Shown here: positions 18,905-27,897 of the stretch, in pieces
Layout: the number at the start of each line of letters is the position of its first letter
Position numbering within the stretch: position 1 is the stretch's first letter
NCBI RefSeq assembly: GCF_900102875.1
Contig: NZ_FNGH01000002.1
Coordinates: 310,001-374,000, forward strand
Direction: 5' to 3'
Source: Franzmannia pantelleriensis
GTDB lineage: Bacteria > Pseudomonadota > Gammaproteobacteria > Pseudomonadales > Halomonadaceae
DNA: 64,000 nucleotides
Translations under genes and position numbers: made by a program
The notes under the pieces: generated by a model
Seen by the model: only the letters and a program-made list of their open reading frames with translations
The model's database searches: none
What the model was told of the DNA's origin: nothing

Positions 18905-18938
18905 CGCCCCGACGCGCCCGCTGCGCTCGGGGCGTTTT
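18905..18938 (+). terminator. Attenuator terminator upstream of leuA
   Basis: An 8-bp perfect stem, CGCCCCGA (18905-18912) with TCGGGGCG (18927-18934), is followed by TTTTCGTTTC. It lies between the leucine-rich leader ORF and leuA, the right geometry for transcription attenuation. The 180 bases before it must contain the competing antiterminator pairing, which I did not fold. Confidence 0.8.
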
Positions 18939-18979
18939 CGTTTCTCGATGCCTCGTTCCCACGCCCTGGAGATCACGCC

Positions 18980-20686
18980 ATGATGCTCACCGACCCGTCA
19001 GTCAAATACCGTCCCTTCGTCGCCGTCGATCTGCCCGACCGTCAGTGGCCCAGCCAACGGATCGAAACGCCGCCGATCTGGTGCAGTGTCGACATGCGCG
19101 ACGGTAACCAGGCGCTGATCGACCCCATGGACATGGAGCGCAAGCGGCGCTTCTTCTCAATGCTGGTAGAGCTCGGCTTCAAGCAGATCGAGGTAGGCTT
19201 TCCCTCGGCCTCGCAGATTGACTTCGACTATGTGCGCGAGCTGATCGAGCAGGACCTGGTGCCGGACGACGTCACCATCCAGGTGCTGACCCAGGCGCGG
19301 CCGCATCTGATCGAGCGCACCTTCGAGTCGCTCCAGGGCGCCAAGAACGCCATCGTGCACGTCTACAACGCCACCGATCCGATGTTCCGCCGCGTGGTAT
19401 TCAACGTCGACAAGACGGAGTGCATCAAGATCGCCTGTGACGCCACCGCGCAGATTCGTGATCTGATGGCGGCGCGCCCCGAGACCAACTGGACTTTCCA
19501 GTACTCGCCGGAGCTGTTCACCTCCACCGAGATGGATTTCGCCGTGGAGATCGTCGAAGCGGTGATGGCGACCTACGGGGCCACCGCCGACAAACCGATG
19601 ATCGTCAACCTGCCGGCCACGGTGGAGGTCGCCACGCCCAACAACTATGCCGACCAGATCGAGTGGTTCTGCCGCAACATCAACCATCGCGACCGGCTGA
19701 TCGTCAGCGTCCACCCGCACAACGACCGTGGCACCGGCGTGGCGGCGGCCGAGCTGGCGGTGATGGCGGGGGCTGATCGCGTCGAGGGCACGCTGTTCGG
19801 CAACGGCGAACGTACCGGCAACGTGGATATCGTGACCCTGGCCATGAACCTCTACACCCAGGGCGTGCACCCGGGCCTCGACTTCTCCAATATCACGCCG
19901 ATCATGCGCGAGGTGGAGTACTGCAACCAGCTGCCGGTGCATCCGCGGCATCCCTATGTCGGTGACCTGGTGTTCACCGCGTTCTCCGGTTCTCACCAGG
20001 ATGCCATCAAGAAGGGCATGGCCGAGCGACGCAGCCACCCCGAGGCGGTATGGGATGTTCCCTACCTGCCCATTGATCCGCTCGACGTGGGGCGTAGCTA
20101 TGAAGCGGTGATCCGCGTCAACAGCCAGTCGGGCAAGGGCGGGGTCTCCTACCTGCTCGAGCAGGAGCACGGCATCGAGCTGCCGCGCCGGCTGTCGATC
20201 GAGTTCAGCCATGTGGTCCAGGAGGTCGCCGAGCGCACCAGCAAGGAGATCACCTCGCAGATGATCTTCCAGGCCTTTGCCGACGAGTACCTCGACCAGA
20301 CCTCGCCGCTGGCGCTGATCAATCATCGACTCTCGTCGGAGGCCGACAGCCCGCGGGTATCGCTCGAAGCCGCCATCGATCAGGACGGCCAGCGCCATAC
20401 CATCACCGGTGCCGGCAACGGCCCGCTGGCGGCTTTCATCAAAGCCTTGGCGGCCCACGGCGTCGACGCCGAGATCATCGACTACCACGAGCACTCCCGT
20501 GGCCAGGGCTCGGATGCCGAGGCGGTGGCCTACGTCGAGGTGCGACTTGGTGAAGAGGCAGTGTTCGGTGTTGGCATCGACGAGAGTATTACCAGCGCCT
20601 CGATGAAGGCGGTGATCAGCGCCATCAACCGCCATCGCTCGACCCAGGCGCCTGCACCCAATGTGACCGCCGATAGCCTGGCATAA
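18980..20686 (+). CDS. leuA: 2-isopropylmalate synthase
   Basis: This 568-residue enzyme condenses acetyl-CoA and 2-oxoisovalerate in the first committed step of leucine synthesis. The catalytic TIM barrel (about residues 30-310) shows [32 protein letters not shown] (metal-binding HxH) and [10 protein letters not shown]-terminal regulatory domain (about residues 430-560) should bind leucine for feedback inhibition. The length and the MRDGNQAL motif place it in the longer LeuA subtype also found in Corynebacterium, not the 520-residue E. coli type. Two adjacent ATGs begin the ORF, preceded by CTGGAGATC. It is controlled by the leader and attenuator described upstream. No other leu gene is adjacent, so it forms a single-gene unit. 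Confidence 0.94.
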   Translation: MMLTDPSVKYRPFVAVDLPDRQWPSQRIETPPIWCSVDMRDGNQALIDPMDMERKRRFFSMLVELGFKQIEVGFPSASQIDFDYVRELIEQDLVPDDVTIQVLTQARPHLIERTFESLQGAKNAIVHVYNATDPMFRRVVFNVDKTECIKIACDATAQIRDLMAARPETNWTFQYSPELFTSTEMDFAVEIVEAVMATYGATADKPMIVNLPATVEVATPNNYADQIEWFCRNINHRDRLIVSVHPHNDRGTGVAAAELAVMAGADRVEGTLFGNGERTGNVDIVTLAMNLYTQGVHPGLDFSNITPIMREVEYCNQLPVHPRHPYVGDLVFTAFSGSHQDAIKKGMAERRSHPEAVWDVPYLPIDPLDVGRSYEAVIRVNSQSGKGGVSYLLEQEHGIELPRRLSIEFSHVVQEVAERTSKEITSQMIFQAFADEYLDQTSPLALINHRLSSEADSPRVSLEAAIDQDGQRHTITGAGNGPLAAFIKALAAHGVDAEIIDYHEHSRGQGSDAEAVAYVEVRLGEEAVFGVGIDESITSASMKAVISAINRHRSTQAPAPNVTADSLA

Positions 20687-20720
20687 GTCAGGGCGTCGAA
20701 CCGGGAGGGGGGAGGCCAGG

Positions 20721-20864
20721 CTGGGCCAGTTTCTGATCTGGTTTGCTGTGCTCTTCCCTCTCTTGGTCATCGCGCGCTGGAGGTATCGATGGCTACTTGC
20801 GCCTCTGCTATGGCTGCTGATGCCGCTGCTCCGGTCGCGCCTCAACACAGCTAGCCGCTGGTGA
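20721..20864 (+). CDS. Possible small membrane peptide with non-ATG start
   Basis: This open frame of 47 codons directly after leuA begins at CTG, preceded by AGGGGGGAGG at near-ideal spacing, and has no in-frame ATG, GTG or TTG upstream. The translation (LGQFLIWFAVLFPLLVIARW, then RYRWLLAPLLWLLMPLLRSR and a short tail) would form one or two membrane helices separated by basic residues. It may be a real small protein using a rare CTG start, or the remnant of a larger membrane gene. I do not recognise a family. Confidence 0.25.
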   Translation: MGQFLIWFAVLFPLLVIARWRYRWLLAPLLWLLMPLLRSRLNTASRW

Positions 20865-20916
20865 TCTCAGCATGCAAATAAACAGGCGAAGTAGCGGCGT
20901 TGAGAATGCAGGAGAG

Positions 20917-20968
20917 TTGAAGAAAGCGTTGTATGGAGTAAACTAAGTTCTGTGGACTAAGCTTTGTG
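20917..20968 (+). promoter_or_regulatory. Promoter and direct-repeat operator of the toxin-antitoxin pair
   Basis: TTGAAG (20917-20922) and TAAACT (20939-20944), 16 bases apart, are possible sigma-70 boxes. Two near-identical 13-base direct repeats, ACTAAGTTCTGTG (20942-20954) and ACTAAGCTTTGTG (20956-20968), are spaced 14 bases centre to centre and end just before the antitoxin ribosome site. Phd-type antitoxins autoregulate through such repeats. Confidence 0.45.
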
Positions 20969-20978
20969 CGGAGGTGAT

Positions 20979-21218
20979 ATGGAATCTGTCAACATACATG
21001 AAGCCAAAACGCGCTTGTCGCAGTTAGTCGCACGGGCTGCCGAAGGTGAGGGGTTCATCATTGCCAAAGCGGGGAAGCCGATGGCGCGGGTGATGGCCAT
21101 TGACAGTCCTGCGCTTGGTCAGCAGAAGCGCCTGGGGTTTCTCGTGGGGCAATTTTCAGTACCCAGTGACTTTGATCGGATGGGGCAAGATGAAGTAGCC
21201 GACATGTTTGGTGGTTGA
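20979..21218 (+). CDS. Phd/YefM-family antitoxin
   Basis: This 79-residue protein begins MESVNIHEAKTRLSQLVARA, the standard DNA-binding N-terminus of Phd/YefM antitoxins (NxxEAKxxLSxLL), followed by the conserved GExxIxxxGKPxAxL region seen here as GEGFIIAKAGKPMARVM. The acidic C-terminus should wrap the partner toxin. The start at 20979 has a strong GGAGGTGAT site. It is coupled to the PIN-domain toxin one base downstream. The codon use and local GC are visibly lower than in neighbouring genes, suggesting recent acquisition. Confidence 0.88.
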   Translation: MESVNIHEAKTRLSQLVARAAEGEGFIIAKAGKPMARVMAIDSPALGQQKRLGFLVGQFSVPSDFDRMGQDEVADMFGG

Positions 21219-21219
21219 T

Positions 21220-21606
21220 GTGAATCTGCTTCTGGACACCCATGTATTACTCTGGGCGGCGGCAGAGCCAGAAAAGTTGTCGCAGGACGCGCTATCCTTG
21301 ATCAATGAGGATGCCAACAGACTCTACTTTAGTGCCGCCAGTATCTGGGAGATTGTGATCAAGAACCGTCTGCAACGCCCAGATTTTCATGTTGATCCGC
21401 ACTTGCTGCGTCGAGGATTGGTCGATAACGGCTATCTGGAGCTCCCCATCAGTTCACTACACACTCTCCACGTCGCGCATCTGCCGGCGATACATAGAGA
21501 CCCGTTTGATCGGATTTTGATTGCCCAGGCGGAAGCTGAAGGCTTTTTGTTGCTTACTGCGGATGAACTGGTTGCCCAGTACACTGGCCCGATCAGAAAA
21601 GTATAG
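21220..21606 (+). CDS. PIN-domain ribonuclease toxin (VapC-like)
   Basis: This 128-residue PIN domain starts with NLLLDTHVLLWAAAEPEKLS (first acidic residue Asp near position 6). It has SAASIWEIVIKNRLQRP with the central Glu near residue 48, and HRDPFDRILIAQAEAEGF with paired Asp near residues 92-96. These are the Mg2+ ligands of PIN nucleases. The N-terminal D-T-H-V-L-L-W signature marks the subgroup that pairs with Phd/YefM antitoxins. I chose the GTG at 21220, one base after the antitoxin stop, because it gives the family N-terminus. TTG 21208 and GTG 21211 are alternatives. Its RNA target is unknown. Confidence 0.88.
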   Translation: MNLLLDTHVLLWAAAEPEKLSQDALSLINEDANRLYFSAASIWEIVIKNRLQRPDFHVDPHLLRRGLVDNGYLELPISSLHTLHVAHLPAIHRDPFDRILIAQAEAEGFLLLTADELVAQYTGPIRKV

Positions 21607-21664
21607 GTATTCACTGCTAGGTTGCTGCTTCAAGGTCCAACTGCCGGGTGTTAGGGGAGCGCCT

Positions 21665-21688
21665 AAGGCCCCACCCCAGTGAGGCCTT
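21665..21688 (-). terminator. Weak hairpin after the guanidine operon
   Basis: AAGGCC and GGCCTT (21665-21670 and 21683-21688) form a short stem about 20 bases past the allophanate hydrolase stop on the reverse strand. There is no T-run, so terminator activity is uncertain. Confidence 0.3.
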
Positions 21689-21709
21689 CGCGTGAACCGA
21701 ATAAGCCGG

Positions 21710-23521
21710 CTAGCGCTGCTGCAGCCACTTGCGCCAGCCGCCGTAGGCGGTCACATCGGTCGCCTCGCCGCCCTCATCTAGGGCCCCGGCGCTGCAGATG
21801 AAACCACTCTTCCACTCGCCGCTGGCGAGCTCCACCTGACCCAGCCCCAGTGGCGCGGGAATCCCGGCAAGGAAACTCCCCACGCTCTCGACCGGCAGGC
21901 GCCACACTTCCACCTCGATGGCGGCGCCGCTGTCGGCATCGCGAGTCATGGCCGGGCGTGCCGGCGGCCCACCGGCCAGCGCGTATAGGCGGTAGCGCGG
22001 GGCGCTGGTCGTTGCTTCGACCAGCACGCCGCCGCGCTCGGTGAGCTGATGATTGAGCGGCAGGCCGTCGAGGTGTGCGCCACACACCACCAGCTCCAGG
22101 GTGCCGTTACGGGCCGGGGGAAGGGGCGGCAGCGTCGGGCGGGAGAGGCCGGTGGCGCCCAGCGGCAGGCCGAGTCGCTGCTCAAGGGCGCGGCCCAGGC
22201 TGAGCAGGTCAAGGTCGGCGTAGGTCGGGCCGAACAGCGTTACCCCCACGGGCAGGCCACTGTCAGCAAAGCCGACCGGCACTGCCAGCGCGCTGTAGTC
22301 GAGCAGATTCATGAAGTTGGTCCAGGTGCCCAGCCGCGAGTTGACGCCGATGGGATCGGCGGCCACCTCGGCCTTGCTGGGGTGGGTCACGGTGGTAGGT
22401 GAAAGCATCACATCCACCTTGGCGATCAGCGCATCGGCCTGGCGCTGATACTCGGCCAACTGATAGCGGGCGTCGAAGGCGTCCACGGCCAGCGGCGTGG
22501 CGCCGCCCAGGGTGATCTCGCGGGTCACCGGGTGCACCGCCTGTGGATCGCGTTCGAGCAGGTCACGGATGGCGTGGTAGCGCTCGGCCACCCAGGGCCC
22601 TTCGTAGAGCAGGCGAGCGGCGGCCAGCAGCGGGCTGCAGTCGAGTTCGACCCTCTCGCCCCCCAGCGCCTCCAGTTGGGCGATGGCGGCATGCATGGCG
22701 GCGCTGTAGGCGGCATCGGTCTGCCACTGGTGCTCCTGTGGCACGCCGAAGCGGAAGCGCGCCGGGGCCTCGCCGTAGGCCTTGCCGTGGACCGCGAAGT
22801 CGTGGCGTCGCGACCACGCACAGTGCGGGTCGAAGGCCGCACCGATCTCGAGCACCGCTGCGGCGTCATCGGCAGTGAGGGTAAACAGGCTGATGGTGTC
22901 GAGGGTGGCACAGGCCGGCACCACGCCGCGGGTGCTGAGCAGCCCGAGACTCGGCTTGACGCCGAACAGGTTGTGGAAACAGGCCGGCACCCGGCCGGAG
23001 CCGGCGGTGTCGGTGCCCAGGGCGAAGCTCACCTGGCCGGCGGCGGTGGTCACCGCCGAGCCGCTGCTGGAGCCGCCGGGGATATAGGCGGCGTCGAAGG
23101 CGTTGGCCGGCACCCCGTACGCCGCCGGGGCACGCTCGCCGACCAGCCCGGTAGCGAACTGATCGAGGTTGGTCTTGCCCAGCGGCAGGGCGCCGGCGTC
23201 GATCAGCCGCTGGACGACGAAGGCGCTCTCCTCGGGGGTATAGGCGAAGGCGGGGCAGCCGGCGCTGGTCGGTACCCCGGCCAGGTCGATATTGTCCTTG
23301 ATGGCGAAGGGGATGCCGAACAGCGGCAGGCTGTCGGGGGATTCCCCTGCGAGGCGCGCCAGATAGGGTTCGAGCTGATCGCGATCGAGGCGGGTGATCC
23401 AGGCGGGGTCATGGCCGCGTGCATCGGCGTCGCCGAGCAGCTGCTCGACCAGCGCACGGGGTGTCAGCTCGCCCTGGCGATAGGCGGCATGCAGGCTGGC
23501 AATGGTGAGGGGAGTGGTCAT
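21710..23521 (-). CDS. atzF: Allophanate hydrolase
   Basis: This 603-residue amidase-signature hydrolase splits allophanate into CO2 and ammonia. The Ser-cisSer-Lys triad is visible as AIKDNID (Lys near 76) and PGGSSSGSAVTTAAG (Ser residues near 155-160), with DTAGSGRVPA close by. The C-terminal 160 residues form the small AtzF-specific domain (LELVVCGAHLDGLPLN...), which in AtzF completes the fold and decarboxylates the intermediate. Its ATG at 23521 overlaps the carboxylase stop (ATGA), so it is the last gene of the operon. A longer frame to 23716 only overlaps the carboxylase gene. The product of the preceding enzymes fits carboxyguanidine or urea-derived allophanate. Confidence 0.93.
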   Translation of the reverse strand: MTTPLTIASLHAAYRQGELTPRALVEQLLGDADARGHDPAWITRLDRDQLEPYLARLAGESPDSLPLFGIPFAIKDNIDLAGVPTSAGCPAFAYTPEESAFVVQRLIDAGALPLGKTNLDQFATGLVGERAPAAYGVPANAFDAAYIPGGSSSGSAVTTAAGQVSFALGTDTAGSGRVPACFHNLFGVKPSLGLLSTRGVVPACATLDTISLFTLTADDAAAVLEIGAAFDPHCAWSRRHDFAVHGKAYGEAPARFRFGVPQEHQWQTDAAYSAAMHAAIAQLEALGGERVELDCSPLLAAARLLYEGPWVAERYHAIRDLLERDPQAVHPVTREITLGGATPLAVDAFDARYQLAEYQRQADALIAKVDVMLSPTTVTHPSKAEVAADPIGVNSRLGTWTNFMNLLDYSALAVPVGFADSGLPVGVTLFGPTYADLDLLSLGRALEQRLGLPLGATGLSRPTLPPLPPARNGTLELVVCGAHLDGLPLNHQLTERGGVLVEATTSAPRYRLYALAGGPPARPAMTRDADSGAAIEVEVWRLPVESVGSFLAGIPAPLGLGQVELASGEWKSGFICSAGALDEGGEATDVTAYGGWRKWLQQR

Positions 23522-26500
23522 GCCGTCTTCTCCTCTGCGGGTTGCAGAATCACGATGGGCTGGCCCGGGGCTACCGAGGCGCCCTCCTTCAAGGGCAGGC
23601 GCGTCACGCGCCCCGCCTCGGTGGCGCTGATCTCGACTTCCATCTTCATCGACTCCACCAGGGCCACCGCCTGGCCGGCATCGACCTCGTCGCCCTCGGC
23701 GACCAGCAGCTTCCACAGGCTGCCGGTCACCGGGCTGTCGACGCCCAGCTCATGGTCGGCGAGTTCGGCGGCGTCGGCCGCCTGCGGGGCCTGGTCCTCG
23801 AAGGTGAACTGGCCGTTGGCGCGCCACTCGGCCATCTCCGCCTGGAAGGCGGTTTCGCGCCGCTCACGGAAGCGGGCGATGGCCCCCGCTTGGCGCTCCA
23901 GCTCGGCCTGGTAGTCGGCGAGCTTGAAGCGGGTGGTCTCGACCTCGAGGGGATAGCGGCCGTGAGGGAAATCGCGGCGGATCTGGGCGAGTTCCTCGTG
24001 GCTGACCTCGAAGAAGCGCAGCTGGTCGAAGAAGCGTAGCAGCCAGGGCTGGGCGAAATGCTCGGTGACCCGGTAGCGGTTCCACATCTGCAGGGTGCGG
24101 CCGACGAACTGGTAGCCGCCGGGCCCCTCCATGCCATAGACGCAGAGGTAGGCGCCACCGATGCCCACCGAGTTCTCCGCGGTCCAGGTGCGCGCCGGGT
24201 TGTACTTGGTGGTGACCAGGCGCTGGCGCGGGTCCAGTGGGGTGGCTACCGGCGCCCCCAGATAGACGTCCCCCAGCCCCATCACCAGGTAGCGGGCATC
24301 GAAGACGATATCGCGCACCTCGCGCTGGTGCTCGAGGCCGTTGATGCGGCGGATGAAGTCCAGGTTGCTGGGGCACCAGGGGGCGTCCGGGCGCACCGAG
24401 CGCTGATACTTGTCGATGGCCTCATGGCAGGCCGGATCGTCCCAGGATAGCGGCAGGTGCACGACCCGCGACTCGACCTCCAGGGTCTCGACGTCGCGCA
24501 GCTCACGCTCGGCCTGGGTCAGGTGGGCAAGCAGGTCGTCGAGGGCCAGTTCGCGTGGCTCGTAGTGCACCTGCAGCGAGCGGATGCCAGGGGTGAGCTC
24601 GCGCAGCCCCGGCAGCGGGTGCTCGTCGAGCCACAGCATCCAGGCATGGACCCGAAAGCGCAGGGCGATATCCAGCTCCATGGCGCCGAACTCGATGAGC
24701 AGAAAGTCGTCCCCGGCGCGGCGATAGAGGATACGCTCGCCGGCCTCTGCGGCGGGCACGTCGCGCAGCAGCGGGGTGTCGCGCTGCTCGGTAAGGGCCG
24801 TGGCTTGGGCAGGGGTAGGGGTGGGAATAGAGTCTGGCTGCGCGGTCAGGCTATCGAGCTGGGCCAGCTGGCGCGCCTCGAGCTGGCGCGCGGTGGCCAG
24901 GCTCACCGGGACGAAGCGCACCCTGTCGCCCGCGGCCAACTGGCCGAGTTTCCAGCGCTCGGCGCGCACCACCGTGGCCGGGCAGACGAAGCCGCCCAGC
25001 GACGGACCGTCCGGCCCCAGGATTACCGGCATATCGCCGGTGAAGTCGATGGTGCCGAAGGCGTAGGCGTTGTCGTGGATATTGGACGGATGCAGCCCCG
25101 CCTCGCCGCCGTCGGCCCGGGCCCACTCGGGCCGCGGGCCGATCAGCCGCACCCCGGTGCGGCTGGAGTTATAGTGGACTTCCCAGTGGTGATTGAAGAA
25201 CGCATCAATATCACCCTTGGTAAAGAAGTCCGGGGCGCCGTGGGGGCCGTAGAGCACCGCAATCTGCCAGGTCCGCCCCTGCTTGCCGAGGGCGGGTATC
25301 AGCTGGGGATCCAGGCGGCGTGGCTCGATGGCGGCGAGCTCGGGCAGGTCGAGCATATCGCCGCTGCGCAGGGCACGACCGCCATGGCCACCGAACTGCC
25401 CCAGGGTAAAGGTGCTGCGCGAGCCCAGGTATTGCGGGCAGTCGATGCCACCGCGCACCAGCAGGTAGGCGCGGGCGCCGGCGCTGGCCTTGCCGAGCTT
25501 GAGGGTGGCTCCGGGGGGGATATCGAGCACCTGCCAGACATCCACCGGTTCGCCGTCGAGGGTGGCGGGCAGAGCTGCGCCGGCGAGTACCACCTGGGTG
25601 GCGCGGTGGAAGCGCAGCGTGGGACCGGTAAGGGTGATCTCCAGGCCGGCGGCCTTGGCGGGGTTGTCGAGCAGGCGGTTGCCGAGCCGGAATGACCAGT
25701 CGTCGAACGGTCCCGAGGGCGGCACGCCCACGTCCCAGTGGCCCTGGCGACCCGGATGATCCTGAATCGTGGTCATGGTCCCTGGGGCGATGACCTCGAT
25801 CACCGGCGGCGCCCAGTCGAGGTCGGCCAGCCAGCGGGTGTGAATCTCGGCGCCCTGAAAGCGCGGGTCACGCAGCACATGAGAGAGCCAGCGACGGTTG
25901 GTGGCGATACCGTAGACGCTAGCGGCATCCAGCGCCTCCGCCAGCTGTGCGCAGGCCGTCGCCCGGTCTTCGGCGTGAACGATGACCTTGGCCAGCATCG
26001 GGTCGAACAGCGCCGAGATCTCGAGGCCCGCCTCGATGGCGGCGTCGACGCGCAGGCCCGCCCCGCTGGGGAAGCTGACCTCGGTGAGCAGACCGGCGCT
26101 GGGGCGGAAATCGTGCAGCGGGTCCTCGGCGTAGAGCCGCGCCTGCACGGCGTGACCGCGGGGTGCCAGGTCGCGGCTCAGCGCCAGCAGGTCGGGCAGC
26201 TCGCCGGCGCCGAGTCGCACCATCCACTCGACGATATCCACGCCCCACACCTCCTCGGTGACGCCGTGCTCGACCTGCAGCCGGGTGTTGACCTCGAGGA
26301 AATAGAAGGTCTGGCGCCGGGCGTCGTAGATGAACTCCACGGTGCCGGCGCTGCGGTAGGCCACCGCCTCGCCGAGGCGAACGGCGGTGGCGTGCAGTGC
26401 CTGGCGTACGCTGTCGGGCAGGTCGGGGGCGGGGCACTCCTCGAGCACCTTTTGGTGGCGGCGCTGTGTCGAGCAGTCGCGCTCGCCAAGCGCCACCACC

Positions 26501-27156
26501 CGGCCCTGGCCGTCGCCGAACAGCTGTACCTCCAAGTGACGGGCGCGGGGGATATAGGCCTCGACGAAGACGCCGCCATCGCCGAAGTTACGCTCGCCGA
26601 GGCCGCGCACCGAATCGAAGGCGCGCGATAGCTCAGCGGCATTCTGGCAGACCTGCATGCCGATGCCGCCGCCGCCGGCGGTGGACTTGAGCATCACCGG
26701 GTAACCGATGCGCTGGGCCTCGGCGAGGGCCGTTTCGGCGTCGTCGAGCAGCCCGGAGCCGGGCACCAGCGGCACCTCGGCGCGCTCGGCGAGCAGCCGC
26801 GCCTCATGCTTGAGGCCGAAGCCGCGGATCTGTTCGGCGGTTGGCCCGAGGAATACCAGCCCGGCGGCCTCGCAGGCGTCGATGAAGCGAGTGTTCTCGG
26901 AGAGGAAGCCGTAGCCGGGGTGCACCGCCTGGGCGCCGCTGTCGCGGGCGATGGCGATCAGCTTGTCGATATCCAGGTAGGTGTCGGCGGCCGCGCCGTC
27001 GCCCAGCGAGTAGGCCTCATCGGCCTGGTAGACATAGGGCGCGTCGCGATCGGCGTCGGCGTATACCACCACCGAGCCGACGCCGAGCCGCTTGAGGGTG
27101 CGCAGGATGCGGGCGGCGATGGCGCCGCGATTGGCAATCAGAACCTTGCTAAACAT
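23518..27156 (-). CDS. Biotin-dependent guanidine carboxylase (urea-carboxylase family)
   Basis: This 1212-residue fusion has a biotin carboxylase (residues 1-450; GGGGIGMQV ATP-grasp loop, ERDCSTQRRHQK and FLEVNTRLQVEHGVTE). Next come KipA-like (about 470-770; WDVGVPPSGPFDDWSFR) and KipI-like (about 800-1000) carboxyltransferase halves, and a biotin carrier domain with the target lysine in VESMKMEVEI near residue 1178. The enzyme is usually annotated urea carboxylase. Members in riboswitch-controlled operons with DUF1989 proteins prefer guanidine, making carboxyguanidine. The guanidine-I riboswitch upstream and the two DUF1989 genes support that reading. An 87-base gap with an inverted CCCCGGGG-rich segment separates it from the preceding gene. 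Substrate preference remains to be measured. Confidence 0.9.
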   Translation of the reverse strand: MFSKVLIANRGAIAARILRTLKRLGVGSVVVYADADRDAPYVYQADEAYSLGDGAAADTYLDIDKLIAIARDSGAQAVHPGYGFLSENTRFIDACEAAGLVFLGPTAEQIRGFGLKHEARLLAERAEVPLVPGSGLLDDAETALAEAQRIGYPVMLKSTAGGGGIGMQVCQNAAELSRAFDSVRGLGERNFGDGGVFVEAYIPRARHLEVQLFGDGQGRVVALGERDCSTQRRHQKVLEECPAPDLPDSVRQALHATAVRLGEAVAYRSAGTVEFIYDARRQTFYFLEVNTRLQVEHGVTEEVWGVDIVEWMVRLGAGELPDLLALSRDLAPRGHAVQARLYAEDPLHDFRPSAGLLTEVSFPSGAGLRVDAAIEAGLEISALFDPMLAKVIVHAEDRATACAQLAEALDAASVYGIATNRRWLSHVLRDPRFQGAEIHTRWLADLDWAPPVIEVIAPGTMTTIQDHPGRQGHWDVGVPPSGPFDDWSFRLGNRLLDNPAKAAGLEITLTGPTLRFHRATQVVLAGAALPATLDGEPVDVWQVLDIPPGATLKLGKASAGARAYLLVRGGIDCPQYLGSRSTFTLGQFGGHGGRALRSGDMLDLPELAAIEPRRLDPQLIPALGKQGRTWQIAVLYGPHGAPDFFTKGDIDAFFNHHWEVHYNSSRTGVRLIGPRPEWARADGGEAGLHPSNIHDNAYAFGTIDFTGDMPVILGPDGPSLGGFVCPATVVRAERWKLGQLAAGDRVRFVPVSLATARQLEARQLAQLDSLTAQPDSIPTPTPAQATALTEQRDTPLLRDVPAAEAGERILYRRAGDDFLLIEFGAMELDIALRFRVHAWMLWLDEHPLPGLRELTPGIRSLQVHYEPRELALDDLLAHLTQAERELRDVETLEVESRVVHLPLSWDDPACHEAIDKYQRSVRPDAPWCPSNLDFIRRINGLEHQREVRDIVFDARYLVMGLGDVYLGAPVATPLDPRQRLVTTKYNPARTWTAENSVGIGGAYLCVYGMEGPGGYQFVGRTLQMWNRYRVTEHFAQPWLLRFFDQLRFFEVSHEELAQIRRDFPHGRYPLEVETTRFKLADYQAELERQAGAIARFRERRETAFQAEMAEWRANGQFTFEDQAPQAADAAELADHELGVDSPVTGSLWKLLVAEGDEVDAGQAVALVESMKMEVEISATEAGRVTRLPLKEGASVAPGQPIVILQPAEEKTA

Positions 27157-27243
27157 ATTGCCTTGTCCATCAACGGTGCGGGTCGTCCCGCGTCCGAGAA
27201 AATAGCCGCCGGGGTCGTCCCCGGGGTCAACGCCAGCAGGTGA

Positions 27244-27882
27244 CTAGTCCCACACCAGCAGCTCGACGGGGGTCGGGTTGTAGCCGTTGCAGGGGTTGTT
27301 GAGCTGCGGGCAGTTGGAGAGCAGCACGATCACGTCCATCTCGGCGACCATCTCCACGTACTTGCCGGGGGCCGAGATGCCGTCCTCGAAGGTCAGCCCG
27401 CCCTCGGCGGTTACCGGTACGTTCATGAAGAAGTTGATGTTGTGGGTGATGTCGCGCTTGGTCAGGCCGTACGCCGGATAGTCGGCGATGGCCTGCATCC
27501 AGTTGTCGCGGCAGGAGTGCATATGCCGCTTCTCGAGGTCGTAGCGCACGGTATTGCTCTCGCTGGCGCAGGCGCCGCCCAGGGTGTCGTGGCGGCCACA
27601 GGTATCGGCGGTGATGGTCAGCATGGTGCGGCCTTCACTGGAGATCAGCCGGGTGCCCGCCGTCAGGTAAACCGCCCCCTGTTCGCGCAGGGTGTCCATG
27701 GCGCTGTAGCGCTCGCTGGTGTCGTGGGCGTTGTAGAACAGGGTATCGGCGGCCTGGTTGCCCTCCAGGTCGAGGATGCGCAGGGTCTGGCCGGCCTTAA
27801 TGGTGCCGATGTAGTGATCGCCGGCGTCCACCGTGATGCGACGCACGGCGTTGTCGGGGCGCAGGGTGCTTTCGATGATCAT
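27244..27882 (-). CDS. DUF1989 protein, carboxyguanidine deiminase subunit (UAAP2 type)
   Basis: This 212-residue member of the urea-amidolyase-associated protein 2 group has a conserved C-terminus, [20 protein letters not shown], and HMHSCRDNW near residue 125, with Cys and His residues suited to metal or covalent catalysis. In the guanidine pathway, two DUF1989 subunits (CgdA and CgdB) deiminate carboxyguanidine to allophanate. I do not assign which letter this is. The ATG at 27882 was chosen because GGAGG lies nine bases before it, whereas the ATG at 27891 falls within one base of that site. It follows its partner gene by 15 bases. Confidence 0.85.
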   Translation of the reverse strand: MIIESTLRPDNAVRRITVDAGDHYIGTIKAGQTLRILDLEGNQAADTLFYNAHDTSERYSAMDTLREQGAVYLTAGTRLISSEGRTMLTITADTCGRHDTLGGACASESNTVRYDLEKRHMHSCRDNWMQAIADYPAYGLTKRDITHNINFFMNVPVTAEGGLTFEDGISAPGKYVEMVAEMDVIVLLSNCPQLNNPCNGYNPTPVELLVWD

Positions 27883-27897
27883 GCGGTGCATCCTCCC

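Noticed and set aside
18786-18983. 65-codon ORF between the leu leader and leuA, with GAGGG before its ATG and an ATGA overlap with leuA
   Set aside because: It runs straight through the terminator stem and has no family resemblance; the attenuator explains the region better. The overlap with leuA may be chance, though a translation-coupling role is not fully excluded.
23518-27156. Reading this gene simply as urea carboxylase for urea use
   Set aside because: The riboswitch and DUF1989 partners point to guanidine; urea remains possible as a side substrate only.
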